From: JACRIK01 sp040753835
Lineage (GTDB): Bacteria > Planctomycetota > MHYJ01 > JACQXL01
Assembly: GCA_040753835.1 (NCBI GenBank)
Contig: JBFMDM010000024.1
Coordinates: 1 to 22,072, forward strand
DNA length: 22,072 bases
Reading direction: 5' to 3'
The notes under the pieces were generated by a model. That model saw nothing but the letters and a program-made list of their open reading frames with translations, was not told the origin of the DNA and searched no databases. Positions within the stretch are counted from its first letter, which is position 1. Each line of letters starts with the position of its first letter. Positions 6,066-14,380 of the stretch are shown one piece after another. Made by a program: the position numbers and the translations under genes.

Positions 6066-7112
6066 ATGAATGAGGTTCTTTTGTTCTTGTTAATAGCGTT
6101 GAATATCGCCCTGATTGTCCTGGTGGTAATCCTGCTAACCAGGCATTCCACAAACACCAATGCGCAGGAGCGCACCGAACGGGTTGTCAAGGAAGAGATA
6201 TGCCAGAACCGCAAAGAGATATCCGAATCACTGCAATCCGGGCTTGACCGGTTCCTGAAACTCCTCAATACGCAACTGGAGTCGGTCCAGCGCGGGCTGG
6301 GCGAGATGCAGTCCCTGGCTTCAGGCGTGGGCGATTTAAAAAAGGTGCTGACCAATGTCAAGACCAGAGGCACGCTGGGCGAGATACAATTAGGTGCCCT
6401 GCTGGAGCAGATTCTCACCCCTGAGCAATACGCCAACAACGTGGTAACCAAGAAAGGGAGCAACGACCGGGTGGAATTCGCCATAAAACTGCCGGGCCGG
6501 GACAGCAAGGATGTGGTCTGGCTGCCCATAGACGCCAAGTTCCCGATGGAGGACTACCAGAAACTGCTGGATGCGCAGGAGATGGCCAATGTACCGCTGG
6601 TTGATGAAACCGGGAAGATGCTGGAAGCGCGGATAAAATCCGAGGCAAAGGATATCAGGAACAAATATCTGGACCCGCCCCACACGGTTGACTTCGGCAT
6701 CCTGTTCCTGCCGATTGAAGGCCTATATGCCGAGGTCCTGCGCCGGCCCGGGCTTTTTGAGTTACTGCAGAGGGATTATCATGTCACTATAGCCGGACCG
6801 ACCACTTTGGCGGCCATACTGAACAGTTTGCAGATTGGATTCAGGACACTGGCAATAGAGAAACGCTCCGGCGAGGTCTGGGCCATTCTCGGAACCATCA
6901 AGACAGAGTTCGCCAAGTTCGGCGAAATCCTTGACAAGGCGCAGAAAAAGGTCCAGGAGGCAGGAAATATCATTGAGGACGCCTCCCGGAAGTCTCGCAC
7001 CATTGACCGGAAGTTGAGAAACGTCCAGACGCTTCCGGCCCAGGATACGGTTATCAACCTTGCGCAGGAGCCCGAAGAAGCCGATGAAAACCAGCAGGGA
7101 TTGATACAATGA
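6066..7112 (+). CDS. rmuC: RmuC family protein (DNA recombination/inversion limiting)
   Basis: A 348-residue protein with one N-terminal membrane segment (about 4-25), a helical, probably coiled-coil stretch (35-90) and the RmuC domain (about 95-320). Diagnostic motifs are TRGTLGEIQLGALLEQIL, LPIDAKFPMEDY and ILFLPIEGLYAEVLR. RmuC belongs to the PD-(D/E)xK-like nuclease superfamily; in E. coli it limits DNA inversion, and more recently it has been connected with processing of foreign or stalled DNA. It is shorter than E. coli RmuC (475 residues) but within the family range. The ATG at 6066 is chosen over a TTG at 6063, since family members start just before the membrane segment. No Shine-Dalgarno sequence is visible. 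Hrb follows after 34 nt. Confidence 0.9.
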   Translation: MNEVLLFLLIALNIALIVLVVILLTRHSTNTNAQERTERVVKEEICQNRKEISESLQSGLDRFLKLLNTQLESVQRGLGEMQSLASGVGDLKKVLTNVKTRGTLGEIQLGALLEQILTPEQYANNVVTKKGSNDRVEFAIKLPGRDSKDVVWLPIDAKFPMEDYQKLLDAQEMANVPLVDETGKMLEARIKSEAKDIRNKYLDPPHTVDFGILFLPIEGLYAEVLRRPGLFELLQRDYHVTIAGPTTLAAILNSLQIGFRTLAIEKRSGEVWAILGTIKTEFAKFGEILDKAQKKVQEAGNIIEDASRKSRTIDRKLRNVQTLPAQDTVINLAQEPEEADENQQGLIQ

Positions 7113-7190
7113 ACCCCGTTAGAAAGACCCACGATAGAAATAGAATATGAACGAAACACCAAAACAGAATAAGGAACTTTCTAACGGGGT
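7113..7190 (+). promoter_or_regulatory. Perfect 14-bp inverted repeat around the hrb start
   Basis: ACCCCGTTAGAAAG at 7113-7126 and its exact reverse complement CTTTCTAACGGGGT at 7177-7190 are separated by 50 nt. The left arm begins directly after the rmuC stop codon. The right arm lies just before or inside the first codons of hrb, and AAGGA (7171-7175) touches it. In RNA it would form a long stem that could hide the start region. Alternatively the arms are half-sites for a looping regulator, or the ends of a small decayed insertion. Confidence 0.6.
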
Positions 7191-7872
7191 GGACAGCAAA
7201 ACGCTTTGGAAGATAAGTTACGGGATGTACGTGGTCAGTTCACAGAAAGACGGAAAGTTTAACGGACAGATTGCAAACACTGTCTTCCAAATTACGTCAG
7301 AGCCGCCGACCATTGCGGTGAGCATCTGCAAAACCAACCTGACGCATGAATACATCTCGGCCAGCAAGGTATTCACCGTCTCCATCCTGTCGCAGGAAGC
7401 GCCGATACAGTTCATCGGCACATTCGGGTTTAAGTGCGGCCGGAATATTGATAAATTCAAGGATGTCAAATATAAGACCGGCGTTACAGCCGTTCCGATT
7501 GTCCTGGATTATTCTGTCGGTCATCTGGAAGCGGAAGTAATCAATTCTGTTGATGTCGGCACGCACACGGTATTCATCGGCAAGGTAATAGAGGCGGAAA
7601 TACTGAGTGATAAAGAACCAATGACTTACGCCTATTATCACGAAATAAAAGGCGGCAAGGCGCCCAAGACCGCGCCGTCCTACATAAAAGAGGAACCATC
7701 AGTCAAACCCAATGCCGAGCAATATAAATGCACAGTCTGCGGATACATCTATGACCCGGCCAAGGGCGACCCGGACAGCGGCATAAAACCCGGTACTGCA
7801 TTTAAAGACCTGCCAAATGACTGGGTCTGCCCGACCTGCGGCGCTGACAAATCATCGTTCGAGAAGATTTAG
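7147..7872 (+). CDS. hrb: High-molecular-weight rubredoxin: flavin reductase domain fused to rubredoxin
   Basis: A 241-residue fusion. Residues ~16-170 form an FMN-binding flavin-reductase (split-barrel) domain, with the typical start KISYGMYVVSS, the AVSICKTNLTHEYI region and FTVSIL. Residues ~190-241 are a rubredoxin with C195-x2-C198 (CTVCGYIYDP) and C228-x2-C231 (CPTCGA). This matches Hrb of Moorella thermoacetica, which passes electrons from NAD(P)H to the flavodiiron protein FprA. Here fprA follows after 13 nt, the same arrangement. The ATG at 7147 gives a longer N-terminus than most relatives; a GTG at 7189, preceded by AAGGA at 7171-7175, would give a 227-residue protein that aligns better. 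The start is therefore uncertain. Cytosolic, probably O2/NO defence. Confidence 0.9.
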   Translation: MNETPKQNKELSNGVDSKTLWKISYGMYVVSSQKDGKFNGQIANTVFQITSEPPTIAVSICKTNLTHEYISASKVFTVSILSQEAPIQFIGTFGFKCGRNIDKFKDVKYKTGVTAVPIVLDYSVGHLEAEVINSVDVGTHTVFIGKVIEAEILSDKEPMTYAYYHEIKGGKAPKTAPSYIKEEPSVKPNAEQYKCTVCGYIYDPAKGDPDSGIKPGTAFKDLPNDWVCPTCGADKSSFEKI

Positions 7873-7885
7873 AAAGGATTGAAGT

Positions 7886-9070
7886 ATGGCGTCAAGAGTC
7901 ATTAAAAACAACGTGTTTTCCGTGGGCGCAATTGATTGGGACAGGCGTCTATTTGACGAATTGATTCCCTTGCCGGACGGCACGAGTTATAATGCCTACT
8001 TAATAAGCGGCAAAGACAAAACAGCATTGCTGGATACAGTGGACCCGGCCAAGGAATCAGAACTTATTAATAATCTCAAAGAGTTAGGCATAAGCAAAAT
8101 TGACTATGTAATCTGCCATCACGCCGAGCAGGACCATTCAGGCACCATCCCAAAGATTCTGGAACTCTATCCGATGGCAAAGGTCGTGACCAACCAAAAG
8201 TGCAAGGAAATGCTCAAAGACCTGCTATTAATACCGGACGAAAGATTCATTGAAATAAAGGACCGAGAAACAGTTTCACTGGGCGACAAGACCCTTGAAT
8301 TTATAATTGCCCCCTGGGTTCACTGGCCGGAAACGATGGTTACTTATCTCAAGGAGGATAAAGTATTATTCTCCTGCGACTTCCTTGGTTCCCATTTAGC
8401 CAGCAGCGATATGTATGTAACAGATGAGGCGCTGGTCTATCGCTGCGCCAAACGTTATTATGCCGAGATAATGATGCCATTCCGCACAAATATCAAAAAA
8501 CACATGGAAAAGATAAAGGACTTGCAGATTGAAATAGTCGCTCCGAGCCACGGGCCGGTTTATCTCAAGCCATCCTTTATCATCGACGCTTATAAGGACT
8601 GGGTTTCTGATAACGTCAAAAATGAGGTGATTCTGCCTTATGTATCAATGCACGGTTCTACGGAACGAATGACTAAATATTTTACCGAGGCCCTCATTAA
8701 AAGGAATATAGCGGTAAAACCATTCAACCTGACCAAAACCGATATCGGAGAATTGGCTATGGCCCTGGTGGACGCGGCCACTATTATTATCGGTTCTCCG
8801 ACTGTGCTGGCCGGACCGCATCCGGCCACGCTCTATGCCACCTATCTGGCCAATCTACTGAGGCCAAAAACCAGATTTGCCTCGCTTATCGGCTCATACG
8901 GATGGGGCGGTAAAATGGCTGAGCAGATTACCGGGATACTGTCTAATCTTAAATCAGAAATCATTGAACCAGTTATCATCAGGGGGTACCCCAAAGACGC
9001 CGATTTCAAGGCGCTGGACCGGCTGGCTGACGACATTCTCAGGAAACATAAAGAGAATAATATCAGTTGA
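7886..9070 (+). CDS. fprA: A-type flavodiiron protein (FprA), O2/NO reductase
   Basis: A 394-residue flavodiiron protein that reduces O2 to water or NO to N2O with electrons from rubredoxin. The metallo-beta-lactamase-like domain (1-245) carries the diiron ligands: H79, E81, D83 and H84 in HHAEQDHSG, H146 in PWVHWPE, D165 in FSCDFLG and H222 in PSHGPVY. The flavodoxin domain (250-390) starts with VSMHGSTERM, the FMN phosphate loop, and has PTVLAGPHPATLYATYL and GSYGWGG. All ligands are present, so it should be active. It follows hrb by 13 nt and has an AAAGGA site about 9 nt before its ATG, so the two are probably one operon. Length is normal. Flavodiiron proteins occur mostly in anaerobes and microaerophiles exposed to oxygen. 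Confidence 0.94.
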   Translation: MASRVIKNNVFSVGAIDWDRRLFDELIPLPDGTSYNAYLISGKDKTALLDTVDPAKESELINNLKELGISKIDYVICHHAEQDHSGTIPKILELYPMAKVVTNQKCKEMLKDLLLIPDERFIEIKDRETVSLGDKTLEFIIAPWVHWPETMVTYLKEDKVLFSCDFLGSHLASSDMYVTDEALVYRCAKRYYAEIMMPFRTNIKKHMEKIKDLQIEIVAPSHGPVYLKPSFIIDAYKDWVSDNVKNEVILPYVSMHGSTERMTKYFTEALIKRNIAVKPFNLTKTDIGELAMALVDAATIIIGSPTVLAGPHPATLYATYLANLLRPKTRFASLIGSYGWGGKMAEQITGILSNLKSEIIEPVIIRGYPKDADFKALDRLADDILRKHKENNIS

Positions 9071-9113
9071 CAGCCGCAGTATACCGCCTTTATAGCACGG
9101 ACGCCATCACGAA

Positions 9114-9131
9114 ATATTTTTTATAAAATAT
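9114..9131. other. AT-rich stem-loop after fprA
   Basis: ATATTTT (9114-9120), loop TTAT, AAAATAT (9125-9131). It lies between fprA and the next promoter. It lacks a GC stem, so it is at best a weak transcription end. Confidence 0.25.
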
Positions 9132-9141
9132 CCGTATTTTC

Positions 9142-9171
9142 TTGACACAATCCGCTGTTATTTGGTATATT
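9142..9171 (+). promoter_or_regulatory. Sigma70-like promoter for the HTH-PAS/STAS pair
   Basis: Perfect -35 TTGACA (9142-9147), an 18-bp spacer and -10 TATATT (9166-9171, 5 of 6). The predicted start near 9178 leaves a leader of about 32 nt before the ATG at 9210. It also rules out an upstream TTG start at 9162, which lies between the boxes. Confidence 0.65.
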
Positions 9172-9209
9172 GCCAAATCGTAAGCGATAAACCATTGCGA
9201 AATTGTGAT

Positions 9210-9917
9210 ATGCCAATAAGAAAACAGAAGATATACAAGGGTTCAATTAATCTCTACCGGTTTATCCGCATGATATTAGGCGAGGATATCTCGGACCGGC
9301 AGATCGCCCGCAGGTGGCGGATGGACGAGAAGAATTTCCATGAGTTCAAGACAGGCAAATATCCTGTCCCCCGCCTTCCCAAACTTGTTGAACTGGCCAA
9401 AGTTCTCAACCTCAGCCAGCATATCGTCTGCCGCGTTTCCTGCGGCGTGCCGGCCCAAAAAGTTTACCGCCTGATTAAGACGAATAACCATGACGGACTC
9501 ATGAAACTGCTCTTTGCCGATTTATACCGAATGTGCAGGGATGCCGCTTCCCAGGACAAGGACTATCGCGTCTTATTTGAAGGAGCCAGTGATGCAATCT
9601 TTATCGCTGATGCCAAAACAGGTGAAATAATAGAATGCAATAAAGAAGCCGAGGTGTTACTGGGCCGCTCAAGAAAAGAAATCATCGGGATGCACCAGAC
9701 CCAACTTCATCCGCTCCAGAAAAAAGATTATTACAAAAAGCACTTTAACAGCCATGTCAAAATGGGCCTGGTGGTTGAAACAAGAAAACAACAGGTGTTA
9801 AGGAAAGACGGCACGATTGTGCCGGTTCTTATCAGCGCCCGCGTGATAAGAATCAACGGCAAAAAAGTCATCCAAGGCATCTTCCGGGATATCAGCGGAC
9901 AAAAAGGCAAGGAGTAA
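9210..9917 (+). CDS. Regulatory protein: XRE-like helix-turn-helix plus PAS domain
   Basis: A 235-residue soluble protein. Residues ~27-72 look like an XRE-type helix-turn-helix (SDRQIARRW, then FKTGKYPVPRLPKLVELAKVL). Residues ~118-230 are a PAS domain of the S-box kind, with LFEGASDAIFIAD, CNKEAEVLLGRSRKEIIG, RKDGTIVPVLISARVI and the end FRDIS. No kinase, GGDEF or sigma54 domain follows, so output would be by DNA binding or by partner contact. The start at 9210 is fixed by the promoter just upstream. No clear Shine-Dalgarno site is seen. The STAS gene starts 2 nt after its stop, which suggests a sensor and anti-sigma-antagonist couple. The PAS ligand (haem, flavin or small molecule) cannot be told. 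Proximity to hrb-fprA hints at redox or oxygen sensing but is only context. Confidence 0.75.
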   Translation: MPIRKQKIYKGSINLYRFIRMILGEDISDRQIARRWRMDEKNFHEFKTGKYPVPRLPKLVELAKVLNLSQHIVCRVSCGVPAQKVYRLIKTNNHDGLMKLLFADLYRMCRDAASQDKDYRVLFEGASDAIFIADAKTGEIIECNKEAEVLLGRSRKEIIGMHQTQLHPLQKKDYYKKHFNSHVKMGLVVETRKQQVLRKDGTIVPVLISARVIRINGKKVIQGIFRDISGQKGKE

Positions 9918-9919
9918 AT

Positions 9920-10276
9920 ATGCTGAAATTGAACATCCAAACACGGGGCGATATTACTGTAGTGTCTCTAGAAGGAATCATTGATGCTTTTGCCTGCAAT
10001 CACTTTGAGGAAGGATTCAACCGGCTGATGGAAGGCGAGAATTATAAACTCATCGTGGATTTATCAAAGGTGGATTATATGACCAGCATTGGGGCTGGAA
10101 TCTTTATCGCCGTGCACGGCATGGCGCATGAAAACAAGGGCGCAATTATCCTGGTCAATCCCAAACCAAAGGTCAGGGAAATATTTGACGTGCTCGGCGT
10201 GTCCAAAATCCTTTCGTTTACCGATACTATTGACAACGCCTTTAAAGTGATGGAGCAACTTCAAGCCACAGTATAG
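9920..10276 (+). CDS. STAS-domain anti-sigma factor antagonist (SpoIIAA/RsbV-like)
   Basis: A 118-residue single STAS domain. The strand VVSLEGIIDA opens the fold, and the motif VDLSKVDYMTSIGAGIF holds the phosphorylation loop. In SpoIIAA the phosphoserine follows M-D; here the equivalent is S56 in M-T-S-I-G, so the phospho-site is retained although the preceding Asp is Thr. Such proteins bind an anti-sigma kinase (SpoIIAB/RsbW type) when unphosphorylated and so free a sigma factor. No such kinase, phosphatase or sigma factor is in this window. The gene starts 2 nt after the HTH-PAS gene, with GGAG about 7 nt before its ATG, so they are co-translated. Its stop lies one base from the convergent acyl-CoA synthetase stop, with no visible terminator between. 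Confidence 0.88.
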   Translation: MLKLNIQTRGDITVVSLEGIIDAFACNHFEEGFNRLMEGENYKLIVDLSKVDYMTSIGAGIFIAVHGMAHENKGAIILVNPKPKVREIFDVLGVSKILSFTDTIDNAFKVMEQLQATV

Positions 10277-10277
10277 G

Positions 10278-12374
10278 TTATACCCTGATTCTGACATCTA
10301 CTACTTTACATCTCTCGCCTTCCGGATAGAGCATTATCGGATTGATGTCCAGTTCCTTTATTTCCGGGCAATCTTTAAGCAATCGGGACACTCCCATTAT
10401 TATCTCAACAAGTTTGTCCATATCAACGCCCTTCTGATTCCGAATGCCCTCAAGAATCCTGCAGCCCTTGACGGAATGAACCATATCCAGCGCTTCGCTG
10501 TATGTTATTGGATTTACAGAAAATGCCACGTCTTTCATCACTTCGACAAAAATCCCGCCCAGGCCGAACATTAGAAGGTGACCGAGTTTTTCTACGTGAT
10601 TAGCGCCGATAATCACCTCCCGCCCCCCGCTCAGATATTCCTGGATAAGATAACGTGCGTCTGCGCCTCCAAACCGTTTCTTTATCCCGGAGACAGTATC
10701 AGATAATTGTTCTCTGGTCATTATATTAAGCATTACAGCCTGCTGCTCGGTCTTGTGGATAATCGCCGGAGAATCAATCTTAATAGCCAGCGGGAACCCA
10801 ACATATCCGGCTGAGACCAAAATATCATCCGGCTTGTCCACGATGACAAACCTGGCAGTCGGTATCTTGTAGTTATATAATACACCCAGCGCCTCGCCAA
10901 GTGAAAGAAATTCCCGCCCGTGCATTCTGGCATTATGTATAATATCCTGCGCCGCTTTGGAGTTTACGTCCCCATGTTCCGATATTCTGATATCCGGTTT
11001 CCCCGACATCCTCTTCTTATATTCCCCGTATCGGGTCATCGCAACCAGCGCCTTGGCTGCGGTCTCAGCCAGGTCATAGGCCGGAAGACTGCCGGATTTC
11101 AGTATCTCCAGCGTTTCGGCCCACTGTTTGCGGTCGGTCATCGTATTAACGACTATCGGTTTGCTGGCCGAAGCCGCGATGCGCTTCATTTCATTAGCCA
11201 CGCCGGCGCAATCAACAAAGAACGGCGTGACAAAATTTATCAGAATGGAATCAACATTCTCATCCTTAAGCAAGGCCTCAATAGCGACGGCAAATTCCTT
11301 GGGACCGGCCGTGGCCAGCACGTCCACCGGGTTATTGACACTGGCTTCGGGAAAGAGATTTGCCCTAAGATGTCTCTTTGTATCTTCAGCGATATCGGCT
11401 ATCGCAAGCCCGCCCTCAATGCACTCATCCGTGGCAATAATAGCCGGGCCACCCGTATTGGTGATGATGCCAACCCGCAGCCCCTGCGGCACCGGCTGCG
11501 ATGCAAAGGCAATAGCGGCTTGGCAGATATCCTCCTGATTGGTGAAATTGATAATACCGCACTTCTTAAAGACGGCCTCAATAGCCGTATCTGCCTTCAT
11601 CAAACTTCCAGTATGCGAAGCCACGGCCCGGGCGCCCATAGCAGTCCGCCCGGTCTTCATTCCCAGTATCGGCTTGTGCGTGGTTATTTTACTCACGACC
11701 CTAATAAACTCCTGTGGGTCTGCCAAACTCTCTATGTGAAGTATAATTACTCTCGTCTTATCGTCATCGCCCCAGTATTCAATAATTTCAGGGATGGAAA
11801 TATCAGCCGCATTGCCGTTTGAGGCGTACATCCGTATTCCAACATCCAGTTGTGCCAGGCGCTGGTTTATCACCTCGCCTACACCGCCGCTCTGCGCCAT
11901 AATTGAAATAAATCCAGGCCTAATTCTGGTAAAGGTAAAATTAGCATAAACCGGATTGCTTTCTTCAGTATTCATCACGCCCTGGCAATTCGGGCCGAAG
12001 ATGCGCACGCCATACTTCCTGCCGATTTCCTTAATCCGTTTTTCCAGTTCTATACCTGCGTCGCCGATTTCCTTGAATCCGGCAGTATTGATAATCACCG
12101 CCTTGATGCCCTTTTTGCAGCATTCATCCATAACCTGGGGGACCATAGTATTTTTGACCACGATATGCGCCAAATCAACATCTCCCGGAACAGCGGTTAT
12201 GGACGAATAAGCCCTTAGCCCGTTTATCTCAGGGTCTTTTGGATTAACCGGATAAATCGGGCCTTTGAATCCAATGTCTTTTAGGTTCTGGGTAATCCGG
12301 TAGCCGATTGTCAAAGGCCGGTTTGATGCGCCGATTACGGCTATGGATTTAGGCAAAAACAAAGAATCCAGCAT
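10278..12374 (-). CDS. ADP-forming acetyl/acyl-CoA synthetase (fused alpha-beta)
   Basis: A 698-residue enzyme that should convert acyl-CoA, ADP and phosphate to the free acid, ATP and CoA (or the reverse). Residues 1-130 form a CoA-binding Rossmann domain (SIAVIGASNRP, PIYPVNPK, FGPNCQGVMN). Residues ~150-450 are succinyl-CoA-ligase-like domains containing the probable phospho-histidine H254 in VASHTGSL. Residues ~475-698 are an ATP-grasp domain (GFPLAIKIDSP, IIHKTE, FGLGGIFVEVMKD, ELDINPIML). This is the order of single-chain alpha-beta ACD enzymes. It gives substrate-level phosphorylation in many anaerobes; the acyl substrate is not predictable. A good GAGGAGAAG site precedes the ATG. It is the last gene of a four-gene operon, 15 nt after the P-loop protein. 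Confidence 0.92.
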   Translation of the reverse strand: MLDSLFLPKSIAVIGASNRPLTIGYRITQNLKDIGFKGPIYPVNPKDPEINGLRAYSSITAVPGDVDLAHIVVKNTMVPQVMDECCKKGIKAVIINTAGFKEIGDAGIELEKRIKEIGRKYGVRIFGPNCQGVMNTEESNPVYANFTFTRIRPGFISIMAQSGGVGEVINQRLAQLDVGIRMYASNGNAADISIPEIIEYWGDDDKTRVIILHIESLADPQEFIRVVSKITTHKPILGMKTGRTAMGARAVASHTGSLMKADTAIEAVFKKCGIINFTNQEDICQAAIAFASQPVPQGLRVGIITNTGGPAIIATDECIEGGLAIADIAEDTKRHLRANLFPEASVNNPVDVLATAGPKEFAVAIEALLKDENVDSILINFVTPFFVDCAGVANEMKRIAASASKPIVVNTMTDRKQWAETLEILKSGSLPAYDLAETAAKALVAMTRYGEYKKRMSGKPDIRISEHGDVNSKAAQDIIHNARMHGREFLSLGEALGVLYNYKIPTARFVIVDKPDDILVSAGYVGFPLAIKIDSPAIIHKTEQQAVMLNIMTREQLSDTVSGIKKRFGGADARYLIQEYLSGGREVIIGANHVEKLGHLLMFGLGGIFVEVMKDVAFSVNPITYSEALDMVHSVKGCRILEGIRNQKGVDMDKLVEIIMGVSRLLKDCPEIKELDINPIMLYPEGERCKVVDVRIRV

Positions 12375-12389
12375 AATCTTCTCCTCACG

Positions 12390-14171
12390 CTATCTGTGAT
12401 GTTTCTTCTGGATTAGTTCAAACAATGCCTGAGCCGCTGCCTGCGGACCTTTTGTCTCATAACCGGCAATTCCGAGTCGGGTTCGTATCTGACCCACCAA
12501 AATACCGGAATCAAAGGCATTTCTGAATACCTTGCGTGCAATCGCCTCGTGAAGCGTCCGGTATTGTGGCGGACCAAAAATATTTGCGAAATATGTATGC
12601 ACAAGGCCGGTTGCCGTCGTGGTGCCCTTGGACATAGCCGCGCCCTCACGGAAAACCTTCAGCGCTTCCTCGGCGCTCCGGAACCGTTCAATAACCGGAT
12701 GGCTATCATCAACCGACTCATAATTATTTGCGTAGAACAGCATAGTTAAGGGATAGCCCCGTAACACCTCCTGGATAGTGGTAACAGGGATGACGACCCG
12801 TGCATTTACCTTTTGCGGGCTCATGAAAATCGCCCGGTCAATCTGGCCGAAGGCAAAACCCGGCTGGAGGTCATCCAGCCGGACAAAGGCGCCGATCTCT
12901 GTTCCGTAACCGGCAATTATAGCGTTCGGCTTGATTTCCAGCGACCCCATATCATCGGCGATTATTTTGAATTCCTGTATGTGTCCTGCACCAAGTGTCC
13001 GGAATGCCTCCAGCAATTCTGATTTACCGGTTGCTGTGTCACCTATCATCAGGATATTTGCCTGCGTGTTGTTTTTAAGGATAATCCGGAACATTGCGCC
13101 GTGGTAAGGCATCCGTCCTTGCTTCAGGACCACGATATTATGAAGCGTGAGAACCATCTTCTTGAGATATCCGAAATAACCGAATTCATCTCCGGACGGC
13201 ACCGCAGCCACAAGAAGTCGGTTCGGGTTATCGTCATAAAAGACAGTCGGCATCTCGCCGAAACGAACCAGACCATCCGGCGGTGCGCCGTAAAAATACA
13301 ACGCATCAGGTCCTTCTGATATCTGGCTGTCGCTCGCCAGTTCAAACAAATTGGCCAAGGCACACCCCAGGCCGATAACCGATTGATGGAAATATATAAA
13401 AATAACCAGATGCCCTACCCGGGCCGGATAACAGAACCACTTGCCGTTTTCCAACTGGATATATTTTAGGGGGTTCTCGATAACCAGCCGGAATTGCCCG
13501 GCTCGTTTGTTCATGGGCGGGTCAATAATAAGCGGTGGGGCTATCCAGACCTGCCTGATAAATGGTATTCCTTTGAGTTTGTTGTACAACCCTTTCGGCG
13601 CAGGCCAGGGCTTGGGAGTCAGGATTAATCCGACCCCACAACCGGCCGAAACCTGCCGGTAGACGCGTGGGTGGTCGCCCGTGATATTCTCACAGATATC
13701 ACGATAAGTACTCCTGACAAGATGGGTAAGTTGCTCCACGGTCTGATTAAAAGTGCGGTACGGTTTATGCTCATAACTATCGGCCCCCCGCTCAGAATAG
13801 CAGAGCAGGAAGCGTCCGTGACTGCGCCAGAAGTTGTAAAGACCCTCAACAAATTCATTGAGTAATTCTCTTCTATTCAGGTAAATCATTGCGCTGGCGG
13901 AATGCCGTGCCATTTCAACCAACGGCGAATCCTCCAGTTCCGCAAGGAGTTTGACTAAACCGGCAACCGTTTCTTTTCTGGATATATTGATGCCTAATGA
14001 TACAAGAAGCGGCCGGTTATGCCTGCCAAGGTATTCAAGATACCAACTGATGACCTGCTTGAACGCCGCACTTTTCAGGAGTTCCAACTTGGATTGACAA
14101 ATAGCACCATTCGTATGCAGGACAACCTGTTTCCCATCCCGCTTCAGGACTAATCTGTTCACGGATGTCAT
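12390..14171 (-). CDS. HPr-kinase/PEP-carboxykinase-like P-loop protein of unknown function
   Basis: A 593-residue protein. The C-terminal half has a Walker A GDTATGKSE (residues 377-385) followed by FKIIADDMGS (402-410). The GKSE plus ADD pairing is that of HPr kinase/phosphorylase and, more distantly, of PEP carboxykinases. YHGAMF (about 356-361) lies just upstream of the P-loop. The N-terminal ~330 residues show no domain I can name. At 593 residues it is far longer than HPr kinases (about 310), and no HPr or other PTS gene is in the window. It could be a PEPCK-like enzyme, a protein kinase, or a nucleotide-dependent regulator of the neighbouring acyl-CoA synthetase. It starts 5 nt after the DUF6485-type gene and ends 15 nt before the synthetase gene, so it is surely in their operon. 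Confidence 0.72.
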   Translation of the reverse strand: MTSVNRLVLKRDGKQVVLHTNGAICQSKLELLKSAAFKQVISWYLEYLGRHNRPLLVSLGINISRKETVAGLVKLLAELEDSPLVEMARHSASAMIYLNRRELLNEFVEGLYNFWRSHGRFLLCYSERGADSYEHKPYRTFNQTVEQLTHLVRSTYRDICENITGDHPRVYRQVSAGCGVGLILTPKPWPAPKGLYNKLKGIPFIRQVWIAPPLIIDPPMNKRAGQFRLVIENPLKYIQLENGKWFCYPARVGHLVIFIYFHQSVIGLGCALANLFELASDSQISEGPDALYFYGAPPDGLVRFGEMPTVFYDDNPNRLLVAAVPSGDEFGYFGYLKKMVLTLHNIVVLKQGRMPYHGAMFRIILKNNTQANILMIGDTATGKSELLEAFRTLGAGHIQEFKIIADDMGSLEIKPNAIIAGYGTEIGAFVRLDDLQPGFAFGQIDRAIFMSPQKVNARVVIPVTTIQEVLRGYPLTMLFYANNYESVDDSHPVIERFRSAEEALKVFREGAAMSKGTTTATGLVHTYFANIFGPPQYRTLHEAIARKVFRNAFDSGILVGQIRTRLGIAGYETKGPQAAAQALFELIQKKHHR

Positions 14172-14176
14172 TTAAT

Positions 14177-14380
14177 TTACTTGCTAAATATCTTTATAAA
14201 CCTCTCAAACGAGCGGTCGTAGGTCTTTTCCACGTCGTTGGGGAAGAAGCAAGCCGGCAATTCGTTATTCTGCCTGTGGTAATGCAGGCATTCACAGCAG
14301 GTGCCCTTCCTGGAGCAGGGCGTGTAGGTGCAATTGCAGTGCGCGAGATTGGACTTATTATTCGGACACTCTTTTTTCAT
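14177..14380 (-). CDS. Small cysteine-rich protein, DUF6485-type
   Basis: A 67-residue protein with eight cysteines in its first 44 residues (C5, C15, C17, C22, C28, C29, C31, C44) plus H14, H33 and H35. The pattern C-x-C-T-Y-x-x-C-x-R-x-G-x-C-C-E-C and then ELPACFF matches what I know as DUF6485. Such spacing suggests binding of zinc or an iron-sulfur cluster; no function is known. Its ATG overlaps the stop of the activase gene by 4 nt (ATGA), so it is translationally coupled, and the P-loop gene follows after 5 nt. It may serve as a metal or electron-transfer accessory to the activase, which is inference from the coupling. Confidence 0.8.
   Translation of the reverse strand: MKKECPNNKSNLAHCNCTYTPCSRKGTCCECLHYHRQNNELPACFFPNDVEKTYDRSFERFIKIFSK

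Noticed and set aside
9162..9209. Upstream TTG start for the HTH-PAS gene
   Set aside because: The codons lie between and over the -35 and -10 boxes of a good promoter, so they cannot be in the mRNA.
10920..11822. 300-codon plus-strand ORF opposite the acyl-CoA synthetase
   Set aside because: It is antisense to a clear, full-length enzyme gene and shows no domain.
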